Positions 21,284-30,012 of a stretch of 30,174 nucleotides of DNA are shown here, piece after piece; position 1 is the stretch's first letter; the number at the start of each line of letters is the position of its first letter. Origin of the DNA: DATKGL01 sp035510795 (GTDB lineage Bacteria; Patescibacteriota; Saccharimonadia; Saccharimonadales; UBA4665); assembly GCA_035510795.1 (NCBI GenBank), contig DATKGL010000006.1, forward strand, positions 1-30,174, read 5' to 3'. A program made the translations under genes and the position numbers. The notes under the pieces are model-generated. The model was not told the origin of the DNA. It was given only the letters and a program-made list of their open reading frames with translations, and did no database searches.

Positions 21284-21826
21284 CTATGAGCCGGGTACAA
21301 CCGTGCCGATGACAGCTGATTTTGCTAGCGGCCCGAAAGTCCTGGAATCAAGCGAGTCAGATCTGTTATCACCAAGCACATAGACATAACCTACGGGGAC
21401 AGTCAAGCTGACATTGCCAACCGTATTAACGTTTGGATCATAGCCAGTGCTAGGATTGTACCCATTCTGGTGGCTGCTGTCATAAACGCTCAGCTTGTTC
21501 CCGCTTATGACCACCCGGTCGCCGGACAGCGCCACAACCCGGTCAATTAACTCCTTCGGAGTACTACTGTGATATGTAATTTTAAACACTACAATGTCAT
21601 CAATCCGGAAAGTAGTGGTTTTCTTGACTAAAACCACCTTGCCGCTGGTCAGGGCAGGCGCCATAGCCGAGCCGTTTACTTTAAAATCAGCGTAGTGCCT
21701 GTTGGCCCAATTGGCTAGCAGCGTACTCAAAATCATGAAAGCAACAATAATGGCAAGAATAGAAACAAGTACGGTTAATCGTCTTCTCCGCTTATTCGGC
21801 TTGCCGGCGGCGGCTTGATTTTCCAT
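21284..21826 (-). CDS. Signal peptidase I-like protein lacking the catalytic Ser/Lys dyad
   Basis: 180 residues with an Arg-rich N-terminus, one membrane helix (about 17-39) and an S26-type periplasmic domain. The C-terminal box GDNRSDSLDSRTFG (152-165) and the IDDIVVFK strand are typical LepB. But the active-site box reads VNGSAMAPAL: where x-S-M is expected, Ala54 precedes Met (the neighbouring Ser53 is out of register). The lysine box reads LIDRVVALSGD: Asp95 replaces the general-base Lys of KRV. Both catalytic residues are therefore replaced, in clear contrast to the intact sodX in this window. It is best described as a probable pseudo-enzyme. It follows leuS by 13 bases. Confidence 0.85.
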   Translation of the reverse strand: MENQAAAGKPNKRRRRLTVLVSILAIIVAFMILSTLLANWANRHYADFKVNGSAMAPALTSGKVVLVKKTTTFRIDDIVVFKITYHSSTPKELIDRVVALSGDRVVISGNKLSVYDSSHQNGYNPSTGYDPNVNTVGNVSLTVPVGYVYVLGDNRSDSLDSRTFGPLAKSAVIGTVVPGS

Positions 21827-21839
21827 ATTCTATGTCAAT

Positions 21840-24290
21840 CTAATCATTTACCACAAAGTTGACCAGTTTTCCCGGCACGTAAACGGTTCGGATAATTTCT
21901 TTTCCATCAAGAAACTGCTTGATTTTCTCATTCTGTTTGGCCGTCTCAACTACTTTATCTTCAGCAACTCCGCTGGCAACCACAATCTCGCCCCTGAGCT
22001 TACCGTTAACCTGAATAACGATCGTCAAGGAGTCTTCGGTAAGATATTTACCGTCCGCGACCGGCCAGACAGCGTTGTGGACTGACCCGCTTTGACCTAA
22101 TTCAGTCCATAGCTCGTCGGCTATATGCGGTGCGAAGGGGGCCAATAACTTAACCAGGCTCTGGAGAACAAACTGCCAAGTCTGACGATCGGTAAAATTG
22201 TCCTCGGCCTTGAGCTTATAGAGTCCGTTGACGTATTCCATGAGGCTGGCAATTGCTGTATTGAAACCCATATTAATCAGCTGCTCGGTAACTTTTGCGA
22301 TCGTTTTGTGCGTCAGCTTCAATAGCGGTTCAGCGGCGCTATCATTAGATTGAGATTGGTCAGACTCAACAAACTCCTGAGTCAGGGTCCAGATCCGCTG
22401 CAAAAAGCGGAAAGTCCCGGCAACGCCTTCTGGCGTCCAAGCGGTAGTCTGATCATAAGGAGCCAGAAACCCGATAGCCAGCCGCAGCGAGTCGGCTCCG
22501 TAACCCCGATCGATGATATCGCTGGGATTGATTACATTGCCTTTGCTTTTACTCATTTTTGATCCGTCAGCGGCCAGCACTATACCCTGTCCGCGGCGAG
22601 CGGCATAAGGCTCTGGCGTCGGTAGTAATCCCTGGTCATAACCAAACTGATGCCAGAAGCGGGAATACAGCAAATGCAGAGTAGTGTGTTCCATGCCGCC
22701 CAAATACATATCCACCATTCCCCAATAATCTAGCTTAGCCTGGTCGGCAAACTGCTGATTGTTGTGAGGATCAAAGTAACGCAGATAATACCAGCTGCTG
22801 CCGGCCCAGTTAGGCATGGTATCGGTTTCCCGTTTGGCTGGTTGGCCGCAGGCCGGGCAAGGAACATTAACCCAATCTTCGATTAGTGACAACGGACTTT
22901 CACCATTATCGGTCGGCTCGTAATGATCAATGACCGGCAAAACGACCGGCAACTGGTCGTCCGGTACGGCGACTGCCCCATGCTGTGGACAATGGATAAT
23001 CGGGATTGGCTCGCCCCAGTAGTGCTGCCGCGAAAAAATCCAGTCGCGTAGATGATAATGAACTTCGTCTTTGGCTTGGCCGGCACGAATCAGATCAGCA
23101 GTCATTTTTTCACGAGCTTCGGCGCTGGGTAAACCGTTGTAGGAACCAGAATCAATCATTACGCCTTCACCTAGACTATAAGTATCGTCCGACGTATCAT
23201 TTTTAATCACTCTCTTGATAGGCAAGTCAAAGGTTTTAGCAAAAGCCCAATCCCGCTCGTCATGAGCCGGAACGGCCATAATTGCACCGCTGCCGTAGTC
23301 GATCAGGACATAATCGCCTATCCAGATCGGTATTTTTTGATCAGATAAAGGGTTGATCGCGTAAGCGCCGCTGAAAACACCTGTTTTCTCCCGCTCGGTT
23401 TCCTGACGTTCAATTTCGGTCTTAGACAAACTAGAGGCAATATAGCTGTTAACCTGCTGGCGATGGGACTCGGGCACAATCTTCTTCAGCAACGGATGTT
23501 CGGGCGCCAACACCATAAAAGTCGCACCGAAAATAGTGTCCGGACGAGTAGTAAATACATTAATTGATTCGGCCGAATCAGCTACCTTAAATACAATTTC
23601 GCTGCCTGTGCTTTTGCCAATCCAGTTAATTTGCTGCTGAGCAATCCAATCCGAATAATCGACGTTATTTAGACCATCAATCAGGCGATCGGCATATTCC
23701 GTAATTTTCAGCAGCCACTGCTTAAGCATCCGCTTCTCGACTAAAGTATCGCAGCGTTCGTGCCGGCCGGCAACAACTTCCTCGTTGGATAGCCCTGTCC
23801 GGCAACTCGGGCACCAGTTGATAGCCGTCTCTGCCTGATAAGCTAAGCCGGCTTTATGAAATTGCAGGAATAACCACTGGGTCCAACGGTAATACTCAGG
23901 GTCGCTGGTGCTGAAGCTTCTATCCCAGTCAAAACTAAAACCCATGGCATCAAATTGACGACGGAAAGTAGCAATGTTATCGGCGGTTGCCTGCTGCGGA
24001 GTAATCTTGTTTTTTATAGCATAATTCTCAGTTGGCAGGCCAAAGGCATCATAACCCATCGGAAAAAGCACATTATAACCGTTCATGCGCCGGTAGCGGG
24101 CCATAATATCACCCAGCGTATATTCCCGGACGTGACCGAGATGAAGGCCGTCGCCCGAAGGATAGGGAAATTCTGTCAGCATAACGTATTTAGGCCGCTG
24201 ATCATCGAAATCAACCGCCCGGTATAGCTGACTATCAGCCCATTGCTTCTGCCGCTTGGGTTCAACTTCTTTGGGATTATAACGTTTCAT
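21840..24290 (-). CDS. leuS: Leucyl-tRNA synthetase
   Basis: 816 residues, class I synthetase. HLGH (50-53) in YPSGDGLHLGH is the HIGH motif and KMSKS (about 577-581) is present. A zinc-binding Cys set CPSCRTGLSNEEVV lies near 157-170, the CP1 editing domain includes STxRPDT-like FTTRPDTIFG and AVPAHDERDWAFA, and the C-terminus has the LeuS-specific small domain with IQVNGKLRGEI. It charges tRNA-Leu and edits mischarged products. ddl lies 57 bases upstream on the same strand, the LepB-like gene 13 bases downstream. Confidence 0.98.
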   Translation of the reverse strand: MKRYNPKEVEPKRQKQWADSQLYRAVDFDDQRPKYVMLTEFPYPSGDGLHLGHVREYTLGDIMARYRRMNGYNVLFPMGYDAFGLPTENYAIKNKITPQQATADNIATFRRQFDAMGFSFDWDRSFSTSDPEYYRWTQWLFLQFHKAGLAYQAETAINWCPSCRTGLSNEEVVAGRHERCDTLVEKRMLKQWLLKITEYADRLIDGLNNVDYSDWIAQQQINWIGKSTGSEIVFKVADSAESINVFTTRPDTIFGATFMVLAPEHPLLKKIVPESHRQQVNSYIASSLSKTEIERQETEREKTGVFSGAYAINPLSDQKIPIWIGDYVLIDYGSGAIMAVPAHDERDWAFAKTFDLPIKRVIKNDTSDDTYSLGEGVMIDSGSYNGLPSAEAREKMTADLIRAGQAKDEVHYHLRDWIFSRQHYWGEPIPIIHCPQHGAVAVPDDQLPVVLPVIDHYEPTDNGESPLSLIEDWVNVPCPACGQPAKRETDTMPNWAGSSWYYLRYFDPHNNQQFADQAKLDYWGMVDMYLGGMEHTTLHLLYSRFWHQFGYDQGLLPTPEPYAARRGQGIVLAADGSKMSKSKGNVINPSDIIDRGYGADSLRLAIGFLAPYDQTTAWTPEGVAGTFRFLQRIWTLTQEFVESDQSQSNDSAAEPLLKLTHKTIAKVTEQLINMGFNTAIASLMEYVNGLYKLKAEDNFTDRQTWQFVLQSLVKLLAPFAPHIADELWTELGQSGSVHNAVWPVADGKYLTEDSLTIVIQVNGKLRGEIVVASGVAEDKVVETAKQNEKIKQFLDGKEIIRTVYVPGKLVNFVVND

Positions 24291-24347
24291 AGTAACTCTT
24301 CTAGATTACTAGAAAACAGGGAGAAAAGTAAGTCAGCACTGTTTAAT

Positions 24348-25517
24348 CTAAAACTGTTTCAGATAATTCGTTGAAAAAGTAGTGACAACCGCTTCTTGCT
24401 CGGTCTGGCGTTCTCTAGCCAAGCTCACCAGACGCTCAACCAACTCGACATTGGAAATTCCGGCCGCCCGCCAGTTGTGGGAGTACAATCCGCCGGGCAG
24501 CGGGTTAACTTCATTGAAATAAACCTGCTTAGCGACAGAATCAATCAGCATATCAACCCGGGCGATGCCGCTGCAGCCAAAAGCCCGATAAATGTCACAG
24601 CCCAATTTTTCGGCTTGGTCATACAGCTCTTTTGACAGTTTCGCCGGCAGTTCGCTATAACCTTGGGCGCCTTTGGCGGCCGGATTGGAGTTTTTACCTT
24701 TCTTGCCGCCTTTCATATATTTGGTATCAAAATCAAAGAAATCCTCGGCCTGAGTCAGAGGCCTCTCCAACAACGCCGGCTGAGGTACTTTGTTGCCGAT
24801 AATCGGCAATGTCACCTCAATCAAGTTGGTTATAGCCTGTTCGACAATTATTTTACTGTCATAGTGGGCCGCCGTCTCGAGCGCGTTAATCAAATTTGTA
24901 TCATTATCAACCCGGGAAATACCAATGCTCGAACCAAGATGAACCGGCTTAATAAACAATGGGTAGGATAGATCCTTTTTAATTGCCGCCAGAACTTTGG
25001 TCGAATCTTTCTCTACCTGGTGGCGGCTGAAGACCAGGAATTTCGGGGTAGGCAAATTATTAGCAACAGCGATTTGCTTAGCAAATGCTTTATCCATAGC
25101 AATAGCGCTGGCACTCAGGCCGCAGCCGACGTAGGCGACGCCAGTCATGTCCAACAGCCCCATCAAGGCACCGTCTTCACCGTAAGTCCCATGCATTGCC
25201 GGAAAAACGATATCAATTTTATGGTGTCGGCGCCGGCCGGCTATACCGCCGGTTTTTACCAGTGTCATGCCGCCGTTAAATTCTAAGCTAGCCGGTTGTG
25301 ACTTCTTAAGAAAATCCGTAATGCCATTAGATGAAAACAAATTTATATTCTTCAGTTTATCGTCCCAGTACCAAGCACCGTCTTTGGCGATATACACTGC
25401 CTCAACCCGATATTTTTTGGTTAATTCCAAAGGTTTAATAATGCTGGCAATGGCTGTAATAATTGAAATGTCATGCTCAGTCGAGCGCCCGCCAAAGATA
25501 ACTGCTACTGTTTCCAT
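24348..25517 (-). CDS. ddl: D-alanine--D-alanine ligase
   Basis: 389 residues. Signatures: FGGRSTEHDIS near the start, MHGTYGEDGALMGLLDMTGVAYVGCG, KPVHLGSSIGISRV (ATP-binding loop), the FDFDTKYMKGG flexible active-site loop, and ARVDMLID...YFNEVNPLPG for magnesium binding. It makes the D-Ala-D-Ala dipeptide for peptidoglycan. At 389 residues it is longer than E. coli DdlB (306), close to the longer ddl/vanA-type forms; part of the excess is a Lys/Gly-rich insert after KYMKGG. The adjacent upstream MurF-like ligase uses its product. Confidence 0.95.
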   Translation of the reverse strand: METVAVIFGGRSTEHDISIITAIASIIKPLELTKKYRVEAVYIAKDGAWYWDDKLKNINLFSSNGITDFLKKSQPASLEFNGGMTLVKTGGIAGRRRHHKIDIVFPAMHGTYGEDGALMGLLDMTGVAYVGCGLSASAIAMDKAFAKQIAVANNLPTPKFLVFSRHQVEKDSTKVLAAIKKDLSYPLFIKPVHLGSSIGISRVDNDTNLINALETAAHYDSKIIVEQAITNLIEVTLPIIGNKVPQPALLERPLTQAEDFFDFDTKYMKGGKKGKNSNPAAKGAQGYSELPAKLSKELYDQAEKLGCDIYRAFGCSGIARVDMLIDSVAKQVYFNEVNPLPGGLYSHNWRAAGISNVELVERLVSLARERQTEQEAVVTTFSTNYLKQF

Positions 25518-25570
25518 AACTAATCTTAGTATCGCACTAAGAGAGATTATTTCAATATGGCGGAGGCTAC

Positions 25571-27010
25571 TTAGGCGTAATTATCAGGCCAGTCGTTCTG
25601 CATCAGTACCAGATCATCGGCAGCCAAATAATCACCCAGATTAGTATAAAATTTCAGCGGGTCAGTTTCAATTCTTAAATCACCCTTAAAGCCTGCTTTT
25701 TCCAGCCCCTCTTTAATAAATTTGGTTACTGAATTCTGCATCAATACAGCAATATCCGGACCGGCCCCAGCAATTAGCTCTCCCATTTCCCGGTGAACAG
25801 TCTCTGTTTCAACTCCCTGGTCGACTAGCCCCGGCGTGACGTACCATTTGCGCGTAGCTTTAAGTTCTTTGAGCAATTGGGCCCCGGCTTTAATGCCTTC
25901 AATATTGCCGTTGTAGGTGTCGTCGATTATCCAAGCATCATTTAGCTCATAGGGGTTCATCCGATGCTCGAACGGTTTGGTCTTGCCTACCCCAGCTTCA
26001 ACCTGTTCGTCGCTCAGGCCGAACTCCTCTCCCAAAGCTACGGCCAAAGACAGCGGGCCAAGTTGGTGCCGTCCGAGCAACTGGCTGTGTAACTTGAGTA
26101 GCTTTTTGCCTTTTTTTAACGTAAAACTGGTGCCTTTGAGTGATATTTTAACGTCGCCAACGACCCATCCCAGCGCTCCACCAGCGTCATACAAACCATA
26201 GTCGCCTTCAATAAACTCTCTGGCTGCTTCAGATTCCGCGTTGACATAAACGTGCTTGCCGCCAAGGTATTTCGCCAGAGTAAAGATATCCTGACCAGCC
26301 GCCGACAATGTCTTGTAATGATTCAGATGAGCCGGCGCTACTCCGGTAATAATGCCATGAGTCGGGCGGGTAACCCGGACAAACTTCTCAATATCACCCG
26401 GCCTGTCTTCGCCGTACTCAATTATTAAAATGTCTTCATCGCCTTTGATGCTGCTGATGAAACGGGCGTGCGAAACAGCAACATTCTTGTTGGCTGGGGT
26501 GGCGGCAACTTTTTTGCCTTCGCTAAGTACAGTCAAAAGCATTTCCTTCATGCTGGTCTTGCCGTAACTACCGGCAACGGCGATTTTAGGTTTTTTAAAG
26601 TTCTTGAAATCCTGTTTGGACTGCTCAATCTGCCGTTCGTCGCGGGGCATGATCCAGACAACCCGTCCTAGCCAGATTACCAGCGCCACTAAATGCGCCG
26701 AAACCACTGGATAGCCGATGATCAGAGCCAGACCAAACGCCAAGGAACCTGGCGTATGATGCCATTGATTTAAATAAATAAAAAAACCACCGGCTAATAT
26801 TTCAACGACTATGATCAAACGAATACTCAGATCAAGTAAGCGGGCGGCTTTGGTCTTTTCCAGCTTCCGCCTGACAATTACTTTATGGAAGTTTTGTGTC
26901 CGCCAGTACCACTTTAGATAAGGCCACACCTGATATTCAGTGTTCTGTAGCATATATACCAGCACACTGGGGTAAGATGGCATATACAGGCTGGAAATGG
27001 CGTTAAACAT
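25571..27010 (-). CDS. murF: MurF-like Mur ligase with N-terminal membrane domain
   Basis: 479 residues. The C-terminal ~345 residues are a Mur ligase: P-loop AGSYGKTS (about 146-153), NKNVAVSHARFI, the EYGEDRPGDIEKF metal-site region, GVAPAHLNHYKTL, and the C-terminal domain with EHRMNPYELNDAWIIDDTYNGN. The usual MurF N-terminal UDP-MurNAc-tripeptide domain is replaced by ~140 residues with two membrane helices (about 62-80 and 89-112), preceded by a Trp/Tyr-rich amphipathic part. Its start overlaps the hydrolase stop by 8 bases and ddl follows 53 bases later, so adding D-Ala-D-Ala to the cell-wall precursor is the most likely role. The altered N-terminus leaves substrate identity open. Confidence 0.85.
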   Translation of the reverse strand: MFNAISSLYMPSYPSVLVYMLQNTEYQVWPYLKWYWRTQNFHKVIVRRKLEKTKAARLLDLSIRLIIVVEILAGGFFIYLNQWHHTPGSLAFGLALIIGYPVVSAHLVALVIWLGRVVWIMPRDERQIEQSKQDFKNFKKPKIAVAGSYGKTSMKEMLLTVLSEGKKVAATPANKNVAVSHARFISSIKGDEDILIIEYGEDRPGDIEKFVRVTRPTHGIITGVAPAHLNHYKTLSAAGQDIFTLAKYLGGKHVYVNAESEAAREFIEGDYGLYDAGGALGWVVGDVKISLKGTSFTLKKGKKLLKLHSQLLGRHQLGPLSLAVALGEEFGLSDEQVEAGVGKTKPFEHRMNPYELNDAWIIDDTYNGNIEGIKAGAQLLKELKATRKWYVTPGLVDQGVETETVHREMGELIAGAGPDIAVLMQNSVTKFIKEGLEKAGFKGDLRIETDPLKFYTNLGDYLAADDLVLMQNDWPDNYA

Positions 27011-27761
27011 GTAAAAAGTCTCCTATTGCTTTATTTGTTAAGGCAGGTTGATCAAGGTGGACGAAATGTCCGGCTGATGCTACCTGTTCATAGATCGAAT
27101 TCTTAATTTTTTCATGGAAAAGCCGACCAGTCGCGGGGCTGGTAGCTCTATCCTCTTCGCCATAAATAAGCAGCGTCGGTATGCTGATGCGACCGGCGTC
27201 AGCTGTAACGTCATCACTAACTATTTTTTTAAAAGTCTCTTGGAGGTCTTCGGCTATCAACATTTCTGATCCGATTGTATTATAAACTGTCATGCGCAGC
27301 TTACGCTTTATTATTTTTGGCAGAGGCATGGTGACGGCCTTGCCGGTCTTAACTAGCAGACGGAGGCCTTTTTGGCGGCCATTATAGGGCGAACGGACAC
27401 CTGAACTAGCTAGAAGTATAAGCTTGTCGGGGCCCAGCAATCCCTTGCCAACAGCCCTGATAGCAATCGCCCCACCATTGCTGTGGCCGATAATGGCATA
27501 AATTTCATTAATCTTCAGTTTATGCATAAATGCCTTAACAAAATTCGCATAATCGCTCAGTCCCCAAGGTGAAGGGGGATTATCGGTTTTGCCGAAACCC
27601 GGCAGATCAGGTGCGACCACTGTGAAATTTTTGGATAGTTCCTGTTGCAGCCCCGCCAACCCCAGGCTACTGTCGCCCCATCCGTGCAGTAGCAGAACAG
27701 TTTTATGGCCATCGCCGCTGACGTGATAATTTGTCGACAATCCGTCAACAATTACTTGCAT
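27003..27761 (-). CDS. Alpha/beta-fold hydrolase
   Basis: 252 residues. Oxyanion region LLHGWGDSS, nucleophile elbow GHSNGG (Ser near 93), acid in LLIYGEEDRATSP, and catalytic His in ASAGHFVHLDQP: a complete Ser-Asp-His set of the soluble AB-hydrolase family. No signal peptide. It is the first gene ahead of murF and ddl (8-base overlap with murF), so a link to cell-envelope precursors is possible, but the substrate is unknown. TATAAT lies 6 bases before its ATG, predicting a leaderless transcript. Confidence 0.9.
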   Translation of the reverse strand: MQVIVDGLSTNYHVSGDGHKTVLLLHGWGDSSLGLAGLQQELSKNFTVVAPDLPGFGKTDNPPSPWGLSDYANFVKAFMHKLKINEIYAIIGHSNGGAIAIRAVGKGLLGPDKLILLASSGVRSPYNGRQKGLRLLVKTGKAVTMPLPKIIKRKLRMTVYNTIGSEMLIAEDLQETFKKIVSDDVTADAGRISIPTLLIYGEEDRATSPATGRLFHEKIKNSIYEQVASAGHFVHLDQPALTNKAIGDFLHV

Positions 27762-27767
27762 GTTCCT

Positions 27768-27795
27768 ATTATACCGAAAAACAATTACTGTTTAA
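27768..27795 (-). promoter_or_regulatory. Promoter of the hydrolase-murF-ddl cluster
   Basis: On the minus strand TTAAAC (27790-27795), a 16-base spacer and TATAAT (27768-27773), ending 6 bases before the ATG at 27761. The predicted start of transcription falls at or next to the A of the ATG. Confidence 0.55.
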
Positions 27796-27807
27796 GCGTT
27801 GACGATA

Positions 27808-27837
27808 TTGTCAGAGTTCAGGCAGGTAATTTATACT
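27808..27837 (+). promoter_or_regulatory. Promoter of pyrD
   Basis: TTGTCA (27808-27813), an 18-base spacer and TATACT (27832-27837), 22 bases before the pyrD ATG. The downstream AAGAAGG (27851-27857) is very close to the ATG at 27860. Confidence 0.6.
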
Positions 27838-27859
27838 GGTAATTAACAGAAAGAAGGCG

Positions 27860-28987
27860 ATGCAAAAAATTGTCAGTAATGTAAGCAGTCAAATATATAC
27901 AAAAGTAGCTAAACCAATACTTTTCAAGCAAAAACCGGATATTGTTCACGATCGCATGTTGCAGGCCGGAAGCCGGCTGCAAAAGATAAGCAGCTTCCGC
28001 TATTTCATGCATGGCGCTTTTGCATATGAAAACAGCGTCCTGGAACAAGAAGTACTGGGGATACATTTCCGTAATCCCGTCGGACTGTCGGCCGGTTTTG
28101 ATAAAAACTTTGAGCTGCCGCCACTGCTGAAGTCAATCGGCTTCGGTTTCATGGAAGGCGGATCGCTGACACTTAAAGAGTGCTCAGGCAATCCTAAGCC
28201 ATGGTTTTACCGGCTGCCAAAATCTCAATCACTGGTCGTGAACGCTGGACTGGCTAATCAGGGCGTTGTCAAAATTGTCAAAAGGTTAAAAAGCTACCCG
28301 AAAAACACATTCGACGACTTCCCGCTCAATATTTCCGTCGCCAAAACAAACTCCCAAGCTTCGGCAACCGATGCTGATGCTATTGATGATTATGCCGGCA
28401 GCCTCGAGTATTTAAAAAAGTCCGGGATCGGTAAAATTATCACCATCAACATATCCTGCCCGAACGCTTACGGTGGCGAGCCGTTCACTACTCCCAAGCG
28501 TCTTGATCAATTACTGCGAAAAGTTGATAAAGTAAACTTGAGCCAGCCAGTCTTTGTTAAAATGCCATCTGACCTTGCTTGGCCGGCCTTCGATGATCTT
28601 TTAAATATCATTATTAAACACCACGTAGCCGGTGTTACGATCAGCAATTTGGCCAAAGACCGAAAGAACATCAAACTGAGCGATCCACTACCCGAAACCG
28701 TTAAGGGGAATCTGAGCGGCAAGCCGGTTTGGGATTTAAGCAACAACCTCATCCGCCAGACTTATAAAAAGTATGGCAAGCATTTGGTCATCAGCGGCGT
28801 TGGCGGTATTTTTTCTGCTGAAGATGCCTATACAAAGATTAAACTTGGTGCAACGCTGGTCGAACTCGTTACCGGCTTGATATTCCAAGGACCGCCGCTT
28901 ATCGGACAGATCAACAAAGGTCTCGTAGCTCTCTTGGAGCATGACGGTTATAAAACTATCAGCGAAGCTATCGGTGTTGACGCCTGA
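27860..28987 (+). CDS. pyrD: Dihydroorotate dehydrogenase, class 2-like with a class 1-type catalytic cysteine
   Basis: 375 residues. The N-terminal helical region (residues ~8-50: SQIYTKVAKPILFKQKPDIVHD) and GLSAGFDKNFELPPLLKSIGFGFMEGGSLT, GNPKPWFYRLPKSQSLVVNAGLANQG, and the C-terminal ISGVGGIFSAEDAYTKIKLGATLVEL match membrane-associated class 2 enzymes (FMN, quinone as acceptor). But the catalytic loop reads NISCPNAYGG: Cys stands where class 2 enzymes have Ser (NxSSPN), as in class 1 (NxSCPN). It oxidises dihydroorotate to orotate in pyrimidine synthesis. The physiological acceptor is open. Convergent with the VKOR gene, 3 bases between stops. Confidence 0.93.
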   Translation: MQKIVSNVSSQIYTKVAKPILFKQKPDIVHDRMLQAGSRLQKISSFRYFMHGAFAYENSVLEQEVLGIHFRNPVGLSAGFDKNFELPPLLKSIGFGFMEGGSLTLKECSGNPKPWFYRLPKSQSLVVNAGLANQGVVKIVKRLKSYPKNTFDDFPLNISVAKTNSQASATDADAIDDYAGSLEYLKKSGIGKIITINISCPNAYGGEPFTTPKRLDQLLRKVDKVNLSQPVFVKMPSDLAWPAFDDLLNIIIKHHVAGVTISNLAKDRKNIKLSDPLPETVKGNLSGKPVWDLSNNLIRQTYKKYGKHLVISGVGGIFSAEDAYTKIKLGATLVELVTGLIFQGPPLIGQINKGLVALLEHDGYKTISEAIGVDA

Positions 28988-28990
28988 TCT

Positions 28991-29611
28991 CTAAAACAGC
29001 GTTTTCCAGTAGTACCAGAATTTTATTATCAATATACCAATTATGATTAGGTACCATAGCACTAATACGTCGTTGCTGTGCCTATGAACGAAGTCGCCCA
29101 ATTTTTTAGAGTACTTGAACCGCGAATGGCTCAGATAACCCATCCGTAGGTTGTAGATAGTGATACCGAAAAATATAACTATGGTCACCATCCAAGTGAC
29201 AAAACACCATGGGCAGATCGAGTGGATTCTAAATACTGCCTCAAAGAACAGATAGTGCATGAAAATTACGCCAACAGTAGCCGCTACCTGTGCCGCCACC
29301 CATAGCCAACGCTTAAGCACCGCGCCCGACAATAATGCCAGGCTAAACATTACCAGCATGCTGAATATTACCATGCCAAAAAATGGATTTGGTATGCCAT
29401 GAATACTAGCCTGCTTGGAGTTCATTTCCGACAAACAACTTAGTACCGGGTTGAGGTCGCAGTTCGGGATGTAATGTGGGTTGGCCACAACTTTAACTTT
29501 GTCGTAAGCCAGAGAAAAAGAAGCGATCAGGCCAATAGCACCCCCGACCAGCAGTACATAAGGCAACGATTGCTGCCAGGATAGTTTGACTTTTTTTAGA
29601 CGTTTTTTCAT
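28991..29611 (-). CDS. Vitamin K epoxide reductase (VKOR) family protein
   Basis: 206 residues with about five membrane helices. Cys51 and Cys59 in CDLNPVLSC form the loop cysteine pair, SIHGIPNPFFGM is the conserved Ser/Gly-Pro-Asn segment, and CPWC (133-136) is the active-site CxxC next to the quinone pocket. Bacterial VKORs reoxidise DsbA-like proteins, replacing DsbB, and so drive disulfide formation outside the membrane. Not fused to a thioredoxin domain; no DsbA is in the window. The extra C-terminal helix after ~180 follows a Lys/Arg-rich linker. Confidence 0.95.
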   Translation of the reverse strand: MKKRLKKVKLSWQQSLPYVLLVGGAIGLIASFSLAYDKVKVVANPHYIPNCDLNPVLSCLSEMNSKQASIHGIPNPFFGMVIFSMLVMFSLALLSGAVLKRWLWVAAQVAATVGVIFMHYLFFEAVFRIHSICPWCFVTWMVTIVIFFGITIYNLRMGYLSHSRFKYSKKLGDFVHRHSNDVLVLWYLIIIGILIIKFWYYWKTLF

Positions 29612-29670
29612 TCTTGCTCTTCTTGCTTATATTTAATCATAACAAAATAACCACCGAGGCGTTTCGGCAA

Positions 29671-29880
29671 TCAACGTTTCCTGTGTTCATCGCCGCGGTC
29701 GCCTTCTCCCGGCTTAGCGATGTGCTTGGCTTTAATACGGTCGTCTGCGCTAAGAGATCGATGTTCTGACACACTACTAACAAACCGGCCAGCCCCTGGC
29801 AGCCCTTTGATGATTCGGCGAATATAGCGCTTATCTCCCTTGTGCGGCTCAATTGATTGACGTTTGCTGAATTTAACCAT
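29671..29880 (-). CDS. Small basic protein of unknown function
   Basis: 69 residues, starting MVKFSKRQSIEPHKGDKRYIRR and ending GEGDRGDEHRKR; about a third of the residues are Lys, Arg or His. No domain recognised. TATAAT (minus strand, 29908-29913) lies 27 bases upstream and GGGAA sits next to the ATG. A 96-residue frame (29637-29927) overlaps in another register but has no such promoter fit or charge pattern. A nucleic-acid or ribosome-associated role is a guess from composition. Confidence 0.55.
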   Translation of the reverse strand: MVKFSKRQSIEPHKGDKRYIRRIIKGLPGAGRFVSSVSEHRSLSADDRIKAKHIAKPGEGDRGDEHRKR

Positions 29881-30012
29881 TTCCCAAATACCTCATTTCC
29901 GCTAATTATTATATAACGGTTGCCCAAAGGCTTTTGGTTATTAAATTTCCACCAATTAATATGAATTCACTAAGAAAAAGACATGTCAGATGATACGGGG
30001 AGGTTGCGGGGA

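Noticed and set aside
29637..29927. 96-residue minus-strand frame overlapping the small basic protein
   Set aside because: Mostly out of register with a better-supported 69-residue frame with promoter and ribosome-site fit; its content looks like random translation.
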